A DNA stretch of 64,000 nt from Litorimonas cladophorae. GTDB taxonomy: Bacteria > Pseudomonadota > Alphaproteobacteria > Caulobacterales > Maricaulaceae. The notes under the pieces were generated by a model. The model was given only the letters and a program-made list of their open reading frames with translations, had not been told where the DNA came from and did no database searches. The stretch lies in assembly GCF_014652455.1 (NCBI RefSeq), contig NZ_BMYV01000002.1:372001-436000 (forward strand), in the 5' to 3' direction. Each line of letters opens with the position of its first letter. Position 1 is the first letter of the stretch. Positions 16,812 through 27,028 of the stretch are shown here, in pieces. The translations under genes and the position numbers were made by a program.

Positions 16812-17981
16812 ATGGCGGACACAAGACTTTCGGATCGAATAACGCGCATTGGGACATCTGCGACTATGGCGATCACGCAAACGGCACGCGACATGCGCGC
16901 CAATGGACGTGACGTGATCTCACTATCTGCTGGGGAGCCGGATTTCGATACGCCCAAACATATTCGTGACGCCGCGGTCGCCGCCATGGCAGCGGGCGCG
17001 ACACGTTACACGGCCGTAGATGGAATTTCAGAGTTAAAGTCCGCGATCATTTCAAAATTTGAGCGGGATAATGATCTGAAATTCACGCCAGAACAGATCA
17101 ACGTGTCGCCCGGCGGGAAGCCAGTCATCTTCAATGCCCTCGCTGTTACAATAGGGGCAGGTGACGAGGTTATCGTTCCCGCGCCGTGCTGGGTCAGCTA
17201 TCCTGATATGGTGAAACTTTGCGGTGGCACGCCAGTCGTCGTGTCCTGTGGGGCTGAGACTGCGTTTAGATTGACATCGGAGGCTCTCGAAGCGGCCATC
17301 ACGCCCCGCACAAAATGGTTGATGCTCAATTCACCGTCTAATCCGACAGGTGCGGCTTACACCGCAGATGAGTTAAGGGCTTTAGCTGAAGTCCTGCGCG
17401 CTCATCCGCACGTCATGGTGCTGAGTGACGATATTTACGAGCATCTTGTGTATGATGACTTTGAATTTGCGACCTTCGCGCAGGTCGCGCCTGATCTAGC
17501 GGACCGGACGCTCACCATGAATGGTGTGTCCAAAGCTTATGCGATGACAGGTTGGCGCATCGGTTATGCGGGCGGACCAGACTGGCTCATTTCTGCGATG
17601 CGCAAATATATGGGGCAGACAACGTCAAACCCTGCCAGTATTAGCCAATGGGCCGCCGTCGCCGCGTTAAATGGTCCGCAGGCGTTTTTGAACGACTGGC
17701 GATCCACCTATGTCCAACGCCGCGATCGTGTGGTGTCGCGTTTAAATGCCATGCATGGCGTAACTTGCCTCACGCCGCCCGGCGCATTTTATGCATTTGG
17801 TGATGTGTCGGAACTAACGCAAGATGATGCAGATTTTGCACTTCGCCTCTTGGAAGAGACAGGTGTTGCCACGGTCCCTGGCAGCGCATTTCATGCACCG
17901 GGTCATATTCGGATTAGCTATGCCGCCGCCATCGAAGAATTAGATGGGGCGCTGGACCGATTGGAAGTATTTCTGTCTTAG
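16812..17981 (+). CDS. Class I pyridoxal-phosphate aminotransferase (aspartate type)
   Basis: 389 residues. N-terminal SLSAGEPDFDTP, NSPSNPTGAAY, the PLP-lysine motif SKAYAMTGWRIGYAGG and C-terminal HIRISYA (carboxylate-binding Arg) match the alphaproteobacterial aspartate/prephenate aminotransferase subgroup. Likely transfers amino groups between aspartate or an aromatic/arogenate substrate and 2-oxoglutarate; substrate cannot be fixed from sequence alone. The stop overlaps the convergent yqeY stop by 4 bases. Confidence 0.9.
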   Translation: MADTRLSDRITRIGTSATMAITQTARDMRANGRDVISLSAGEPDFDTPKHIRDAAVAAMAAGATRYTAVDGISELKSAIISKFERDNDLKFTPEQINVSPGGKPVIFNALAVTIGAGDEVIVPAPCWVSYPDMVKLCGGTPVVVSCGAETAFRLTSEALEAAITPRTKWLMLNSPSNPTGAAYTADELRALAEVLRAHPHVMVLSDDIYEHLVYDDFEFATFAQVAPDLADRTLTMNGVSKAYAMTGWRIGYAGGPDWLISAMRKYMGQTTSNPASISQWAAVAALNGPQAFLNDWRSTYVQRRDRVVSRLNAMHGVTCLTPPGAFYAFGDVSELTQDDADFALRLLEETGVATVPGSAFHAPGHIRISYAAAIEELDGALDRLEVFLS

Positions 17982-18463
17982 CTGGCGGCTTGATTGCAGA
18001 GGTGATCTTTCACGACGGCACCTGCTTTGCCCATGTCGACACGGCCCGCGTAACCTGTCTTTAGTTTACCCATGATCTTGCCCATATCTTTCAGGCAAGT
18101 TGCGCCCGAATCTTTGACAAGGTTTGCGATGACCGTTTTCATTTCGTCATCTGAGAGTGGCTTCGGCATGAAATCTCGAATGATCTCAATTTCTTCGCGT
18201 TCGCGTTCGGCCAGCTCTGGGCGGCCATTGTCTTCATAGGTTTTAGCGCTCTCTTTGCGCTGTTTGACCATTTTGGCCAGCAGAGACATGATCTCTGCGG
18301 CATCGATACCTTCGCAGCGGTCTTCGGCGCGGGCCGCAATATCGCGGTCTTTCACCGCTGCTGTTACCAAACGCAGCGTTGAAACGCGCAATTTGTCTTT
18401 GCTCTTCATCGCGGCCTTAATGGCCTCGTTGATTTGTGAACGAATTTCTGCGGCATCCGTCAT
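17978..18463 (-). CDS. GatB/YqeY domain protein
   Basis: 161 residues from ATG 18463 (another ATG at 18475 adds four residues). A helical YqeY domain spans the whole protein, with the typical features LRVSTLRLVTAAVKD, RKESAKTYEDNGRPELA and KDMGKIMGKLK. The family is related to the tRNA-binding tail of the GatB amidotransferase subunit; a role with charged tRNA is inferred. Convergent with the aminotransferase gene. Confidence 0.88.
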   Translation of the reverse strand: MTDAAEIRSQINEAIKAAMKSKDKLRVSTLRLVTAAVKDRDIAARAEDRCEGIDAAEIMSLLAKMVKQRKESAKTYEDNGRPELAEREREEIEIIRDFMPKPLSDDEMKTVIANLVKDSGATCLKDMGKIMGKLKTGYAGRVDMGKAGAVVKDHLCNQAAS

Positions 18464-18648
18464 ACGGTTTACCATCTATCTGCCCAGGGCGCCCCACACC
18501 CATGTCTTCAAGCGAGCACTCATAAGCCTCTCTGACAAGATTGCCAAGTATCCAGAGTCGGTTTTGCACAGAGGGTGTATTGTTTAGGGATTCGCAGGGG
18601 TGTGGGTTAGGGTTTTGTTTTTGGGGTCTTGCCTATTGCGACGTGGAC

Positions 18649-18654
18649 TATAAA
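18649..18654 (+). promoter_or_regulatory. Candidate -10 element upstream of carA
   Basis: TATAAA at 18649-18654, 75 bases before the carA start. TTG-type -35 candidates (around 18627-18634) have short spacing. The leader between here and carA contains a TTGCC...GGCAA hairpin at about 18667-18689. Prediction only. Confidence 0.35.
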
Positions 18655-18728
18655 AGCTCCGACAGTTTGCCTGATCGTTAGTGCGGCAAGTCACAGACTG
18701 ACCCCGTTGAAGAATAAAGTGTAAAACC

Positions 18729-19886
18729 ATGACAGATTATAAGCCGACGCAAGAACCTACGGCCGCACTCGTTTTGGCTAATGGACAAGTTTTTTATGGT
18801 GCCGGTATTGGTCACGTCGGATCCGCGGTTGGCGAAGTCTGTTTCAACACTGCGATGACGGGATATCAGGAGATTCTCACGGACCCGTCCTATGCCGCGC
18901 AGATCGTCTGCTTTACCTTCCCACATGTCGGGAATACCGGCACATCCATAGACGATGAAGAGGCCAGTAGCCCGCGCGCAGAAACCGCTGCCGTCGGCGC
19001 CATCTTCCGCGCCGCTGTGACACCTGCCTCAAACTGGCGCTCTGACGCGGAGCTGGGCGACTGGCTCGCGGCCCGTAAGATTATTGGCCTGTCGGGTGTC
19101 GACACACGTGCCTTAACGGCATTCATCCGCGACAATGGCATGCCGAACGGCGTCATAGCGCACGCGCCCGACGGCGTTTTCGATATTGAAGCGCTCACGC
19201 AACAGGCGCGCGAATGGGCTGGATTGGTTGGCGCAGATTTGGCCAAAGATGTTGGCTCGCAGGAATACTTCGATTGGACACAAGCGCGTTGGAACTTGCC
19301 GGGAGGTTACAGCGATGTCGAAAACACGAAACGCGTCGTCATGATCGACTATGGCGTAAAGCGGAATATCATGCGGAATTTGGTCAGTTGTGGTCTCGCC
19401 GTGACAGTTGTGCCGGCAACGGCATCCGCTGAGGATATTTTGGCTTTGAAACCTGATGGCGTTGTCCTGTCCAATGGGCCTGGCGATCCAGAAGCGACAG
19501 GCACTTACGCGATACCAACGATCCAAAAGTTGATTGCGGCTGACTTACCGCTTTTGGGAATTTGTCTCGGACATCAATTGCTGGCCCTCGCATTGGGCGC
19601 GAAAACGGTCAAAATGGACCAAGGCCATCACGGCGCCAATCATCCCGTCAAAGACTACACAACGAATAAGGTCGAAATCGTTTCCATGAATCATGGCTTT
19701 GCTGTCGACCGTCAGTCTTTGCCTGATAGCGTAGAAGAGACGCATGTTAGCCTATTTGACGGTTCAAATTGTGGTATTCGCGTGAAGGGCAAGCCCGTGT
19801 TTTCCGTCCAACACCATCCAGAAGCCAGCCCTGGTCCGCAAGATAGTTTCTATCTCTTCGAACGTTTTGCGGATGCGGTCGGCTAA
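18729..19886 (+). CDS. carA: Carbamoyl-phosphate synthase small subunit
   Basis: 385 residues, normal for CarA. The N-terminal domain is followed by the class I glutamine amidotransferase domain, with the nucleophile motif [14 protein letters not shown] and the HHPEASPGP box containing the catalytic His and Glu. It supplies ammonia from glutamine to CarB for arginine and pyrimidine synthesis. carB is on the same strand but 3.2 kb downstream, separated by five minus-strand genes, so the two subunits are not one operon here. Confidence 0.97.
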   Translation: MTDYKPTQEPTAALVLANGQVFYGAGIGHVGSAVGEVCFNTAMTGYQEILTDPSYAAQIVCFTFPHVGNTGTSIDDEEASSPRAETAAVGAIFRAAVTPASNWRSDAELGDWLAARKIIGLSGVDTRALTAFIRDNGMPNGVIAHAPDGVFDIEALTQQAREWAGLVGADLAKDVGSQEYFDWTQARWNLPGGYSDVENTKRVVMIDYGVKRNIMRNLVSCGLAVTVVPATASAEDILALKPDGVVLSNGPGDPEATGTYAIPTIQKLIAADLPLLGICLGHQLLALALGAKTVKMDQGHHGANHPVKDYTTNKVEIVSMNHGFAVDRQSLPDSVEETHVSLFDGSNCGIRVKGKPVFSVQHHPEASPGPQDSFYLFERFADAVG

Positions 19887-19900
19887 TTTCCCTTCGGGCG

Positions 19901-20245
19901 TCAGTAGAGAAATCGGCCCAGCCAATAAAACCCTAAGGTCATTCCCATCGCTGCACCAAGATGTTTCGCGGTGGTTTTTATGCGCGGCCAAATCAAGCGC
20001 TCGAAAAATGTTGCGGGTGGAAACTCGTCGCCCGTTCGAAAATTTTCGGCTTTATAAGATTTGGGCTTTAATAGACGCAGCGGCGCATCATAAGCCCAAG
20101 CAATCAGGGCGAGACTGAACAGCATGAGATATAGAGCAGCCATAGGCCCAGCCGCAGTCGCGCCCAGATAAATCATGGCAAAGCGGGTCGGCACCCGAAT
20201 AGCGTGAGCGATCCAACCCAGATTTTGGTCGACGAAATTTCGCAT
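19901..20245 (-). CDS. Small membrane protein, function unknown
   Basis: 114 residues with two or three hydrophobic segments (FAMIYLGATAAGPMAALYLMLFSLALIAWAY and a C-terminal LGAAMGMTLGFYWLGRFL). No recognised domain. It is convergent with carA, 14 bases apart, and has no obvious operon partner. Amino-acid composition and uninterrupted frame support a real gene. Confidence 0.55.
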   Translation of the reverse strand: MRNFVDQNLGWIAHAIRVPTRFAMIYLGATAAGPMAALYLMLFSLALIAWAYDAPLRLLKPKSYKAENFRTGDEFPPATFFERLIWPRIKTTAKHLGAAMGMTLGFYWLGRFLY

Positions 20246-20282
20246 AGGTAAGGGAGTCTCAGACGGATATTTTATTTATCGC

Positions 20283-21305
20283 TCAAAGCCTGATTTTACC
20301 GTTTTCAATTAAACTCTCGGCCGCCGCCAGAACAGCTTCTTTCGCAGGGCGGGGGATAACACCTGTTAAACCCGTGACATAGCCTGCGTCAGCTTCGTGG
20401 AAGATCCCGACATCGGGTACGATGCTCTTGATGGAATTGTCGAAAAATCCGCCCAGCCTGACGGCAATATCTGGCAACTCACGTTGCGGCAGCTTTGCTT
20501 TTGGATAGGCTTGGCGAAGGATCGCTGCGATTTCTGAAAACCATAATGTATTGGATGCAGACATAAGACGTCGTCCCCCTGCATCGGGCAAAGTCATGGA
20601 TTTGATATGTAAAGAGGCGCAGTCGCGCACATCGACAATCGGGTAGGCAATGCGCGGAATCATTGGCATTTTGCCCGTAAACATCGCCGTGATGATCGCC
20701 AAAGACGCGCCTGAGTTATTATAGGTGTCGGGGCCAAATACGAGGCCAGGGCAGACTGTCGCGAGACGATCTTTCATATCGTGAGATTCGACATAGTCCC
20801 ACACTGCGCGTTCGGCGCGTGTCTTGGAGACGGGATAGGCGGTCAGGGGGTTCCAATTCGGATCTGACCAATCGTTTTCTTTGACTAACATATGTTCGCC
20901 ACGTCCTGCCTGTCCCATCATTGAAACCATAGAGGAGGTCATGACGATGCGCTCAGCGCCCGCGCCTATGGCTTGTTCGATCACGCGCATGGCCCCTGCG
21001 CGGGCGGCAGGCACAAGCGCTTCACGATTTGATGGCGATTCTAACGGAAAAGGCGAGGCAATATGTTGGACATAACGACAGTCCTGGACCGCGTCTTTCC
21101 AACCCGCGTCCTTGTCGAGGCCCGCCTCAATAAGCTCGAGTTTTGAGGTGTCGATGGCATTTGCAGCTAAAGCCTCGACGATACGTTCGCCTTTGACTTT
21201 GTTTCGCACAGTGCCGCGTACGGCGAACCCTTGGGTCAGCAAACCCGCCGCAACATGGCTGGCAATGAATCCGGAAATCCCGGTAACAAGAACGGTATCA
21301 GTCAT
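20283..21305 (-). CDS. NAD(P)-dependent epimerase/reductase (dihydroflavonol-reductase type)
   Basis: 340 residues. N-terminal Rossmann motif TGISGFIASHVAAGLL, then the extended-SDR catalytic set S...YPVSKTRAE (Tyr-x3-Lys), as in the aldehyde/dihydroflavonol 4-reductase branch. Substrate unknown. ATG at 21305 overlaps the stop of the doc toxin gene (TCATGA), so it is translationally coupled to a toxin-antitoxin module. Confidence 0.85.
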   Translation of the reverse strand: MTDTVLVTGISGFIASHVAAGLLTQGFAVRGTVRNKVKGERIVEALAANAIDTSKLELIEAGLDKDAGWKDAVQDCRYVQHIASPFPLESPSNREALVPAARAGAMRVIEQAIGAGAERIVMTSSMVSMMGQAGRGEHMLVKENDWSDPNWNPLTAYPVSKTRAERAVWDYVESHDMKDRLATVCPGLVFGPDTYNNSGASLAIITAMFTGKMPMIPRIAYPIVDVRDCASLHIKSMTLPDAGGRRLMSASNTLWFSEIAAILRQAYPKAKLPQRELPDIAVRLGGFFDNSIKSIVPDVGIFHEADAGYVTGLTGVIPRPAKEAVLAAAESLIENGKIRL

Positions 21306-21682
21306 GAAATTGCTTTCGTGTTCGCCCGGAGCCAGGTCTCGAACGTGTGATAATCGGCTTTCGCATTTTCATAGCATTCAACGACAAAGGTTTTGGCGGA
21401 TGGTCCCGATGCCGTCACATTGACGTCATTCACGTCTAGAAAAACGAGTGTTGAGACGAAGGCTGTGCGTTTGTTTCCGTCTATGAAAGGATGGCTTTGA
21501 GAAAGGCTTTCCCAAAGCGCCGCCGCTTCTTGGATGAGGTCGGTATAATATCCGCTTTGTGGCCGAAACAATGCGGCCTCTAATGCCCCTGCGTCCCGTA
21601 GACCGTCGCCACCGCCGAATTTTTCGATTTGCATGTCATGTATGGCGATGACGTCTGCAAGGGTTAAATAGCGAACGATCAC
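21302..21682 (-). CDS. doc: Doc-type toxin (Fic superfamily)
   Basis: 126 residues. The motif HPFIDGNKR (His64, Asp68, Asn70, Lys71, Arg72) fits the Doc variant HxFx(D/N)xNKR rather than the AMPylating Fic motif HPFx(D/E)GNGRxxR. P1 Doc phosphorylates EF-Tu and stops translation; the same action is inferred. ATG overlaps the antitoxin stop by 4 bases, and its stop overlaps the reductase gene. All key residues are present, so it looks active. Confidence 0.88.
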   Translation of the reverse strand: MIVRYLTLADVIAIHDMQIEKFGGGDGLRDAGALEAALFRPQSGYYTDLIQEAAALWESLSQSHPFIDGNKRTAFVSTLVFLDVNDVNVTASGPSAKTFVVECYENAKADYHTFETWLRANTKAIS

Positions 21683-21906
21683 TTCGCAAGATACTCCAAT
21701 GCGTCACTATATTTTGCCATTGCAGACTCAGCTCTGGTTAAGACATCTGCATTGGGGCGCCTAGCGTCTTTTTCTTCCAGAAGTCGATCAACAGCCTCTT
21801 CAATGAGAGACTGAAGCTGTCGCCCTTCCTGTTTCGCAACCCGTCGTAAATCAGACAGAAGCTTGGCGTCCATCTGGGTTGAAAACTTTTCACGTTGTAC
21901 TGACAT
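21679..21906 (-). CDS. Ribbon-helix-helix antitoxin for the Doc toxin
   Basis: 75 residues. The N-terminal strand REKFSTQMD followed by two helices (AKLLSDLRRVAKQEG, LQSLIEEAVDRLLEE) is a ribbon-helix-helix DNA-binding unit; the C-terminal about 30 residues would wrap the toxin. The canonical partner of Doc is Phd, which has a different fold, so this is an RHH-Doc pairing. Overlaps doc by 4 bases. It would be expected to repress the operon from the AT-rich stretch around 21907-21970. Confidence 0.8.
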   Translation of the reverse strand: MSVQREKFSTQMDAKLLSDLRRVAKQEGRQLQSLIEEAVDRLLEEKDARRPNADVLTRAESAMAKYSDALEYLAK

Positions 21907-21970
21907 TTCTTAACTCCGCTTCCCAAAATAGAACGTTATCAAGAAACATCAAGTTCTATCTGGATTGAGG

Positions 21971-22879
21971 CTACCGCATCGAGATTTTTGTTGGGCAATT
22001 GGCGTTATAGATTTCTATTGCCTCCGGCATCCAACGTTGGAAATCTGAAACACGCGTTTCAGGGCTAGGGTGGGTGGATTGGAACTCTGGTGGCGTTGCA
22101 CCGCCATTTGCGCCCATGCGCTCCCACAGACGCGGCGCTTCACGCGGGTCGTAACAGGCGCGTGCAACTAAGATCAGGCCGATGTAATCCGCTTCTGTTT
22201 CATGTTTTCGCGAAAATGGCAGGGCGAAACCATATTGGCTGATGCCGCCAAAGACGCCCATGACGGCTTTTTGCGCGCTGTAGTCCATCCCGCCCGCACC
22301 CAGTGAAACACCCGCGCCAACAATGCGCTGCATATTTTGCTGGGCCATACGCTCTGCACCATGATGGGCGAGGGCGTGCCCGATTTCATGTCCCATGATC
22401 ACCGCGATACCATCTTCATTTTCCGCGATTGGAATGAGACCCGTATAGATGGCCGTATATCCGCCCGGCAGGGCGAACGCATTGGCTTGTTCGCTATCGA
22501 TGACATTAAACGCCCATTCAAAGCCAGGGTCTTCAGGCGCTGCCGCGCGTTTCAAACGCCCCCCAATTTGCCGCACAGCCTTCACCACCGGTTGATTGGG
22601 CGAGACCACGCGGGAGTCGCTCAGTATTTGTTGGTAAGACTGCAGGCCAAGTTGCATTTCTTGCTGGGGCTCCATGGTGCGCAATTGCTTGCGCCCCGTT
22701 AGCGGCACGGTTTCCTGATTCATGAGATAGTAGACGCCTGCGCCAATCGCGAAAAGTAACATGATCTGCCAGCGAAAGCCGCCACGCCGACGCATTCCGC
22801 CACTGCGGCCCAATTGCGACAGGCCTTGGGCCGAACGACGCACGGGGCGTTGGGTCTGATATTGTCTGCGATACACCAT
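21971..22879 (-). CDS. M48-family zinc metalloprotease, membrane-anchored
   Basis: 302 residues from ATG 22879, preceded by a strong AAGGAGG site. A basic N-terminus and one hydrophobic helix (IMLLFAIGAGVYYLM) are followed by the M48 peptidase domain with the zinc motif HEIGHALAHH and the third ligand in ETEADYIGL. Similar to BepA/LoiP-type proteins that handle outer-membrane proteins; the domain faces the periplasm if the helix is an uncleaved anchor. Confidence 0.88.
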   Translation of the reverse strand: MVYRRQYQTQRPVRRSAQGLSQLGRSGGMRRRGGFRWQIMLLFAIGAGVYYLMNQETVPLTGRKQLRTMEPQQEMQLGLQSYQQILSDSRVVSPNQPVVKAVRQIGGRLKRAAAPEDPGFEWAFNVIDSEQANAFALPGGYTAIYTGLIPIAENEDGIAVIMGHEIGHALAHHGAERMAQQNMQRIVGAGVSLGAGGMDYSAQKAVMGVFGGISQYGFALPFSRKHETEADYIGLILVARACYDPREAPRLWERMGANGGATPPEFQSTHPSPETRVSDFQRWMPEAIEIYNANCPTKISMR

Positions 22880-23095
22880 GACGGGGCCTCCTTATGTCTG
22901 GAATAGACTAGCGTGCAGGCCATGCAAGGCCAACCCGACAGCCAAAACGGTCGAGATAGGCGCTAAACAGCTAAAAATTGCGCAGTTTTCCACATTCCCG
23001 CAGGCAGGATGCTTGCACCTGCGCTCAGGCTTCATTATGGCGAGACAATTTGCTTTTCCGCCCGTGGTCCGCCGTCTTCGAATTGTAGAGAAAAC

Positions 23096-26000
23096 ATGCC
23101 TAAACGTACCGATATTTCGTCCATTCTCATCATCGGCGCTGGTCCGATCATCATTGGTCAGGCTTGCGAGTTTGATTATTCGGGTGTTCAGGCCTGTAAG
23201 GCGCTGCGAGACGAGGGTTACCGGGTCATCTTGGTGAACTCCAATCCTGCCACGATTATGACGGATCCTGGCATGGCAGATGCGACTTATGTCGAGCCGA
23301 TCACCCCTGAAATCGTTGAGAAAATTATCGCAATCGAGCGGCCAGACGCGTTGCTGCCGACGATGGGCGGGCAGACAGCCCTGAATACCGCATTGTCGCT
23401 CGAGCAAATGGGCGTGTTGGAAAAATATAACGTTGAGATGATTGGGGCCAAGGCCGACGTCATCGACAAGGCCGAATCGCGTGAACGATTTGCCGAAGCT
23501 ATGACAAAGATCGGTCTGGAAAATCCACGCGCCAGCATGATTTCTGCGCCAATGGGCCCAGACGGAAAGCCAAATATCGCCGAGGGTGTCGCTGAAGCTG
23601 TGCGCAAGCTACATGAAACAGGCTTGCCCGCAATTATCCGACCCGCTTTCACTATGGGCGGCACAGGCGGCGGCGTGGCTTACAACCAAGAAGAGTTCGA
23701 GGAGATTGTACGTTCGGGCCTTGTCGCGTCGCCAACAAATGAAGTTCTCGTCGATGAAAGCCTAATCGGTTGGAAAGAATATGAAATGGAAGTTGTCCGT
23801 GACAAAGCGGATAACTGCATCATCATTTGCGCGATTGAAAACATCGACCCCATGGGTGTCCACACAGGCGACTCTATCACGGTCGCGCCCGCCCTGACGC
23901 TGACGGATAAAGAATATCAAATCATGCGTGATGCCTCCATCGCGGTTTTGCGCGAAATCGGCGTGGAGACAGGCGGATCAAACGTACAATTTGGTGTAAA
24001 TCCGAAAGATGGCCGCATGGTCGTTATTGAGATGAACCCGCGCGTGTCGCGATCGTCTGCGCTGGCGTCCAAAGCTACAGGTTTCCCGATTGCCAAAATC
24101 GCGGCGAAACTGGCTGTCGGTTATACGCTGGATGAACTCGACAATGATATCACGGGCGCGACCCCTGCGGCGTTCGAGCCGACGATTGATTACGTCGTCA
24201 CAAAAATTCCGCGTTTCGCGTTTGAGAAATTCCCAGGCAGCGAAGCCATTCTGACGACAGCCATGCGCTCTGTGGGTGAAGCCATGGCGATTGGTCGTAC
24301 CTTTGCCGAGAGTTTGCAAAAAGCACTACGGTCACTGGAAACGGATTTGGTCGGTCTTGACCCGATTGATATGGGGATCGACGACCCTGAAGAGCTGAAC
24401 GCGGCGCTGAAATCGCGCCTGACGATTCAAGCCCCTGACCGCATCTTGGTGATCGCCCAAGCCTTCCGCGCGGGCTTCACCGTAGAGAAAGTCCAGACTT
24501 ATACGAAATTTGATCCATGGTTCCTGCGCCAGATTGAAGCCATTGTGAAAGCCGAAAACTGGTTGGCCGAAATGGGCCTCCCCAAAGACACCGCAACATG
24601 GCGCGCGATTAAGGCGGAAGGCTTTTCCGACGTCCGGATAGGTCAACTTACAGGGAAATCTGAGCAAGCGGTTCGCAAAGCTCGTCACAAAGCGGGCGTC
24701 CGTCCCGTCTATAAGCGTGTTGATACCTGCGCGGCCGAATTTGCGGCCAAGACGCCCTATATGTATTCCACATATGAGCAGCCAAGTTTCAACGGCGAAG
24801 TCGTCAATGAGGCCCGTGTCACAGACCGCAAAAAAGTCGTCATCTTGGGTGGTGGTCCGAACCGTATCGGCCAAGGCATCGAATTTGATTATTGCTGCTG
24901 TCACGCCGCTTACGCCATGGCGGAACTCGATATTGAATCCATCATGGTCAATTGTAACCCCGAGACAGTGTCGACGGATTATGACACATCCGACCGTCTC
25001 TATTTTGAGCCGCTCACCGAAGAAGATGTTTTGGAATTGATCCAAGGCGAAATGGCCTCAGGTGAGCTTCTGGGCGTGATCGTACAATTTGGTGGGCAGA
25101 CACCACTGAAATTGGCCGAAGCGTTAGAGGCCAATGGCATTCCATTGCTGGGGACAAAACGCGACGCGCTGGACCGCGCCGAAGATCGTGAGCGTTTCAA
25201 GGCGCTTGTCGAAATGCTCGGTCTAAAGCAGCCCAATAACGGCATCGCGCGCAACGCTAAGGAAGCGCAAGAGGCCGCAGATATTGTGGGCTACCCGCTT
25301 GTCCTTCGCCCCTCCAACGTCTTGGGTGGACGCGGTATGGAGATCGTTAATTCTGACGCCGAATTAAATCGCTACATTAAAGAAGCCGTCAAGGTTTCGG
25401 GCAAGTCGCCGCTGCTGATCGATCAATATTTGCGCGACGCCGTTGAAGTTGATGTCGATGTTATATGTGATGGTGAAGAGGTTTTCGTCGCGGGCATTAT
25501 GGAACATATCGAAGAAGCGGGCGTCCATTCGGGCGACTCGGCTTGCTCGCTCCCGCCTTATACGTTGTCTGATGAGATCGTCGCAGAACTGGGCCGTCAA
25601 GCCACAGTCCTCGCGCTCGAGCTTGGCGTCGTTGGGTTTATGAACACGCAATTCGCGGTCAAAGATAATGTGGTTTACCTCATCGAAGTGAACCCACGCG
25701 CCTCGCGGACCGTGCCATTTGTGGCCAAAGCCATTGGCTTGCCCGTTGCCAATATCGCCGCCAAAGTCATGGCGGGCATGAAGCTCTCCGAATTTGATCT
25801 GAACCTGCGCCCGCAGAAATATATCGCGGTCAAAGAAGCCGTCTTCCCCTTCGCCCGTTTCCCGGGTGTGGACACCGTGTTGGGGCCTGAGATGCGCTCG
25901 ACAGGCGAAGTCATGGGACTGGCGGCTAATTTCGGCATGGCCTTCGCCAAGAGCCAACTCGGTGGTGGCGTGACATTGCCGTCCTCAGGCAAGGTTTTCA

Positions 26001-26383
26001 TCTCTGTGCGCGAAGATCACAAACCCGCTATGGTGCAAATGGCAAAAGACTTGATTTCGCTTGGCTTCACAATCATCGCGACGGGCGGGACGACGAAACA
26101 TTTGCGCGAACATGGCGTCGAGGTTGAATATGTCCGCAAGGTCCACGAGGGCCGTCCGCACATTGTCGATCAAATGAAAAATGGAGAGATCGCGCTCGTC
26201 TTTAACACGACCAGTGGCAAACAAGCGTTAGACGATAGTAAGTCGCTGCGCCGTACAGCTCTCACGCAGAAAATCCCATATTTCACAACCGCCGCCGCCG
26301 CCAAAGCCACCGTCGAAGCGATTAAGGCGTTGGCGAAAGGGGATTATGAGGTGGAGAGCCTGCAGAGCATTGCGGCGGGGTAG
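23096..26383 (+). CDS. carB: Carbamoyl-phosphate synthase large subunit
   Basis: 1095 residues from ATG 23096 (MPKRTDISS), where family homology begins; an upstream in-frame start at 23009 is rejected. Two tandem ATP-grasp synthetase halves, each with a GGGPNRIGQ / GAGPIIIGQ type motif and an ATP-grasp core ending NPR(V/A)SR, then a C-terminal MGS-like allosteric domain ([16 protein letters not shown] onwards). Makes carbamoyl phosphate from bicarbonate, ammonia and 2 ATP. Flanked by unrelated minus-strand genes. Confidence 0.98.
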   Translation: MPKRTDISSILIIGAGPIIIGQACEFDYSGVQACKALRDEGYRVILVNSNPATIMTDPGMADATYVEPITPEIVEKIIAIERPDALLPTMGGQTALNTALSLEQMGVLEKYNVEMIGAKADVIDKAESRERFAEAMTKIGLENPRASMISAPMGPDGKPNIAEGVAEAVRKLHETGLPAIIRPAFTMGGTGGGVAYNQEEFEEIVRSGLVASPTNEVLVDESLIGWKEYEMEVVRDKADNCIIICAIENIDPMGVHTGDSITVAPALTLTDKEYQIMRDASIAVLREIGVETGGSNVQFGVNPKDGRMVVIEMNPRVSRSSALASKATGFPIAKIAAKLAVGYTLDELDNDITGATPAAFEPTIDYVVTKIPRFAFEKFPGSEAILTTAMRSVGEAMAIGRTFAESLQKALRSLETDLVGLDPIDMGIDDPEELNAALKSRLTIQAPDRILVIAQAFRAGFTVEKVQTYTKFDPWFLRQIEAIVKAENWLAEMGLPKDTATWRAIKAEGFSDVRIGQLTGKSEQAVRKARHKAGVRPVYKRVDTCAAEFAAKTPYMYSTYEQPSFNGEVVNEARVTDRKKVVILGGGPNRIGQGIEFDYCCCHAAYAMAELDIESIMVNCNPETVSTDYDTSDRLYFEPLTEEDVLELIQGEMASGELLGVIVQFGGQTPLKLAEALEANGIPLLGTKRDALDRAEDRERFKALVEMLGLKQPNNGIARNAKEAQEAADIVGYPLVLRPSNVLGGRGMEIVNSDAELNRYIKEAVKVSGKSPLLIDQYLRDAVEVDVDVICDGEEVFVAGIMEHIEEAGVHSGDSACSLPPYTLSDEIVAELGRQATVLALELGVVGFMNTQFAVKDNVVYLIEVNPRASRTVPFVAKAIGLPVANIAAKVMAGMKLSEFDLNLRPQKYIAVKEAVFPFARFPGVDTVLGPEMRSTGEVMGLAANFGMAFAKSQLGGGVTLPSSGKVFISVREDHKPAMVQMAKDLISLGFTIIATGGTTKHLREHGVEVEYVRKVHEGRPHIVDQMKNGEIALVFNTTSGKQALDDSKSLRRTALTQKIPYFTTAAAAKATVEAIKALAKGDYEVESLQSIAAG

Positions 26384-26438
26384 GCTTGCTTCCAACAAGG
26401 TCAAATTAACTTCATGAATTCAAAATAGAGAGCTTTGA

Positions 26439-26945
26439 TTAGTGAATTTGGCCGGTTGTGGCATTAATCCTCAAGGTGAGAAGCGTCGATCCGCTGCGCG
26501 TTCGGCTTGCGCTGTACCCCATTAGAAAAATTTTAAAGTCATCTTCTATACAGGTGGTTTGCACATCAATTGTTGTGAAGTCATCAAAGTCTGTTGATCT
26601 GCCCTCTCCTTGGAAAATATCAATTTTCTCACCGTTGAGCGTTGCTGAAAAATCGAAAACTCGAAGTGTGTCCTGATCACTGTCCTCAACTCGTCGCGTT
26701 ACGATAATCATCGCTGTGTTAGACTGGCAAAAAAGTTGATGCTTTGTTTCACTGACTTGAGAAGAAAAGTATTTTGTATCTGGGCCAGTAGAGATCACAA
26801 TTTCTCCGGCTTGATTTCTCTCGACGACACCCAAATACTTTCCATCAGGGTCTAACACGTTTTGAGCTGTTGCCGCGGTGAAAGACGCTAAGGTGGCTGC
26901 GATGAGCAATCCTATTATTGCAGAATGTTTCACAAACATGTTCAT
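26439..26945 (-). CDS. Secreted protein of unknown function
   Basis: 168 residues. Signal peptide with likely cleavage after AATA (before QNVLDPDG). The mature part has two Cys that could form a disulfide and no domain I recognise; it is probably a small beta-rich periplasmic protein. The DNA here is AT-richer than the adjacent carB. The next gene on the same strand also encodes a small secreted protein with a similar opening (DGKYLGVVER versus DGRYYAVER) and two Cys, so the two may be distant paralogues. Confidence 0.6.
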   Translation of the reverse strand: MNMFVKHSAIIGLLIAATLASFTAATAQNVLDPDGKYLGVVERNQAGEIVISTGPDTKYFSSQVSETKHQLFCQSNTAMIIVTRRVEDSDQDTLRVFDFSATLNGEKIDIFQGEGRSTDFDDFTTIDVQTTCIEDDFKIFLMGYSASRTRSGSTLLTLRINATTGQIH

Positions 26946-27028
26946 ATCGGATATCTCATCAACCGTCTCTTTTTGTATCTAATTCCAAATTCTAATCAGT
27001 CTGGCGAATTCGGAAAATTGAACGACTA

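Noticed and set aside
24332-25045. 237-codon minus-strand ORF
   Set aside because: Antisense shadow of carB with no family features.
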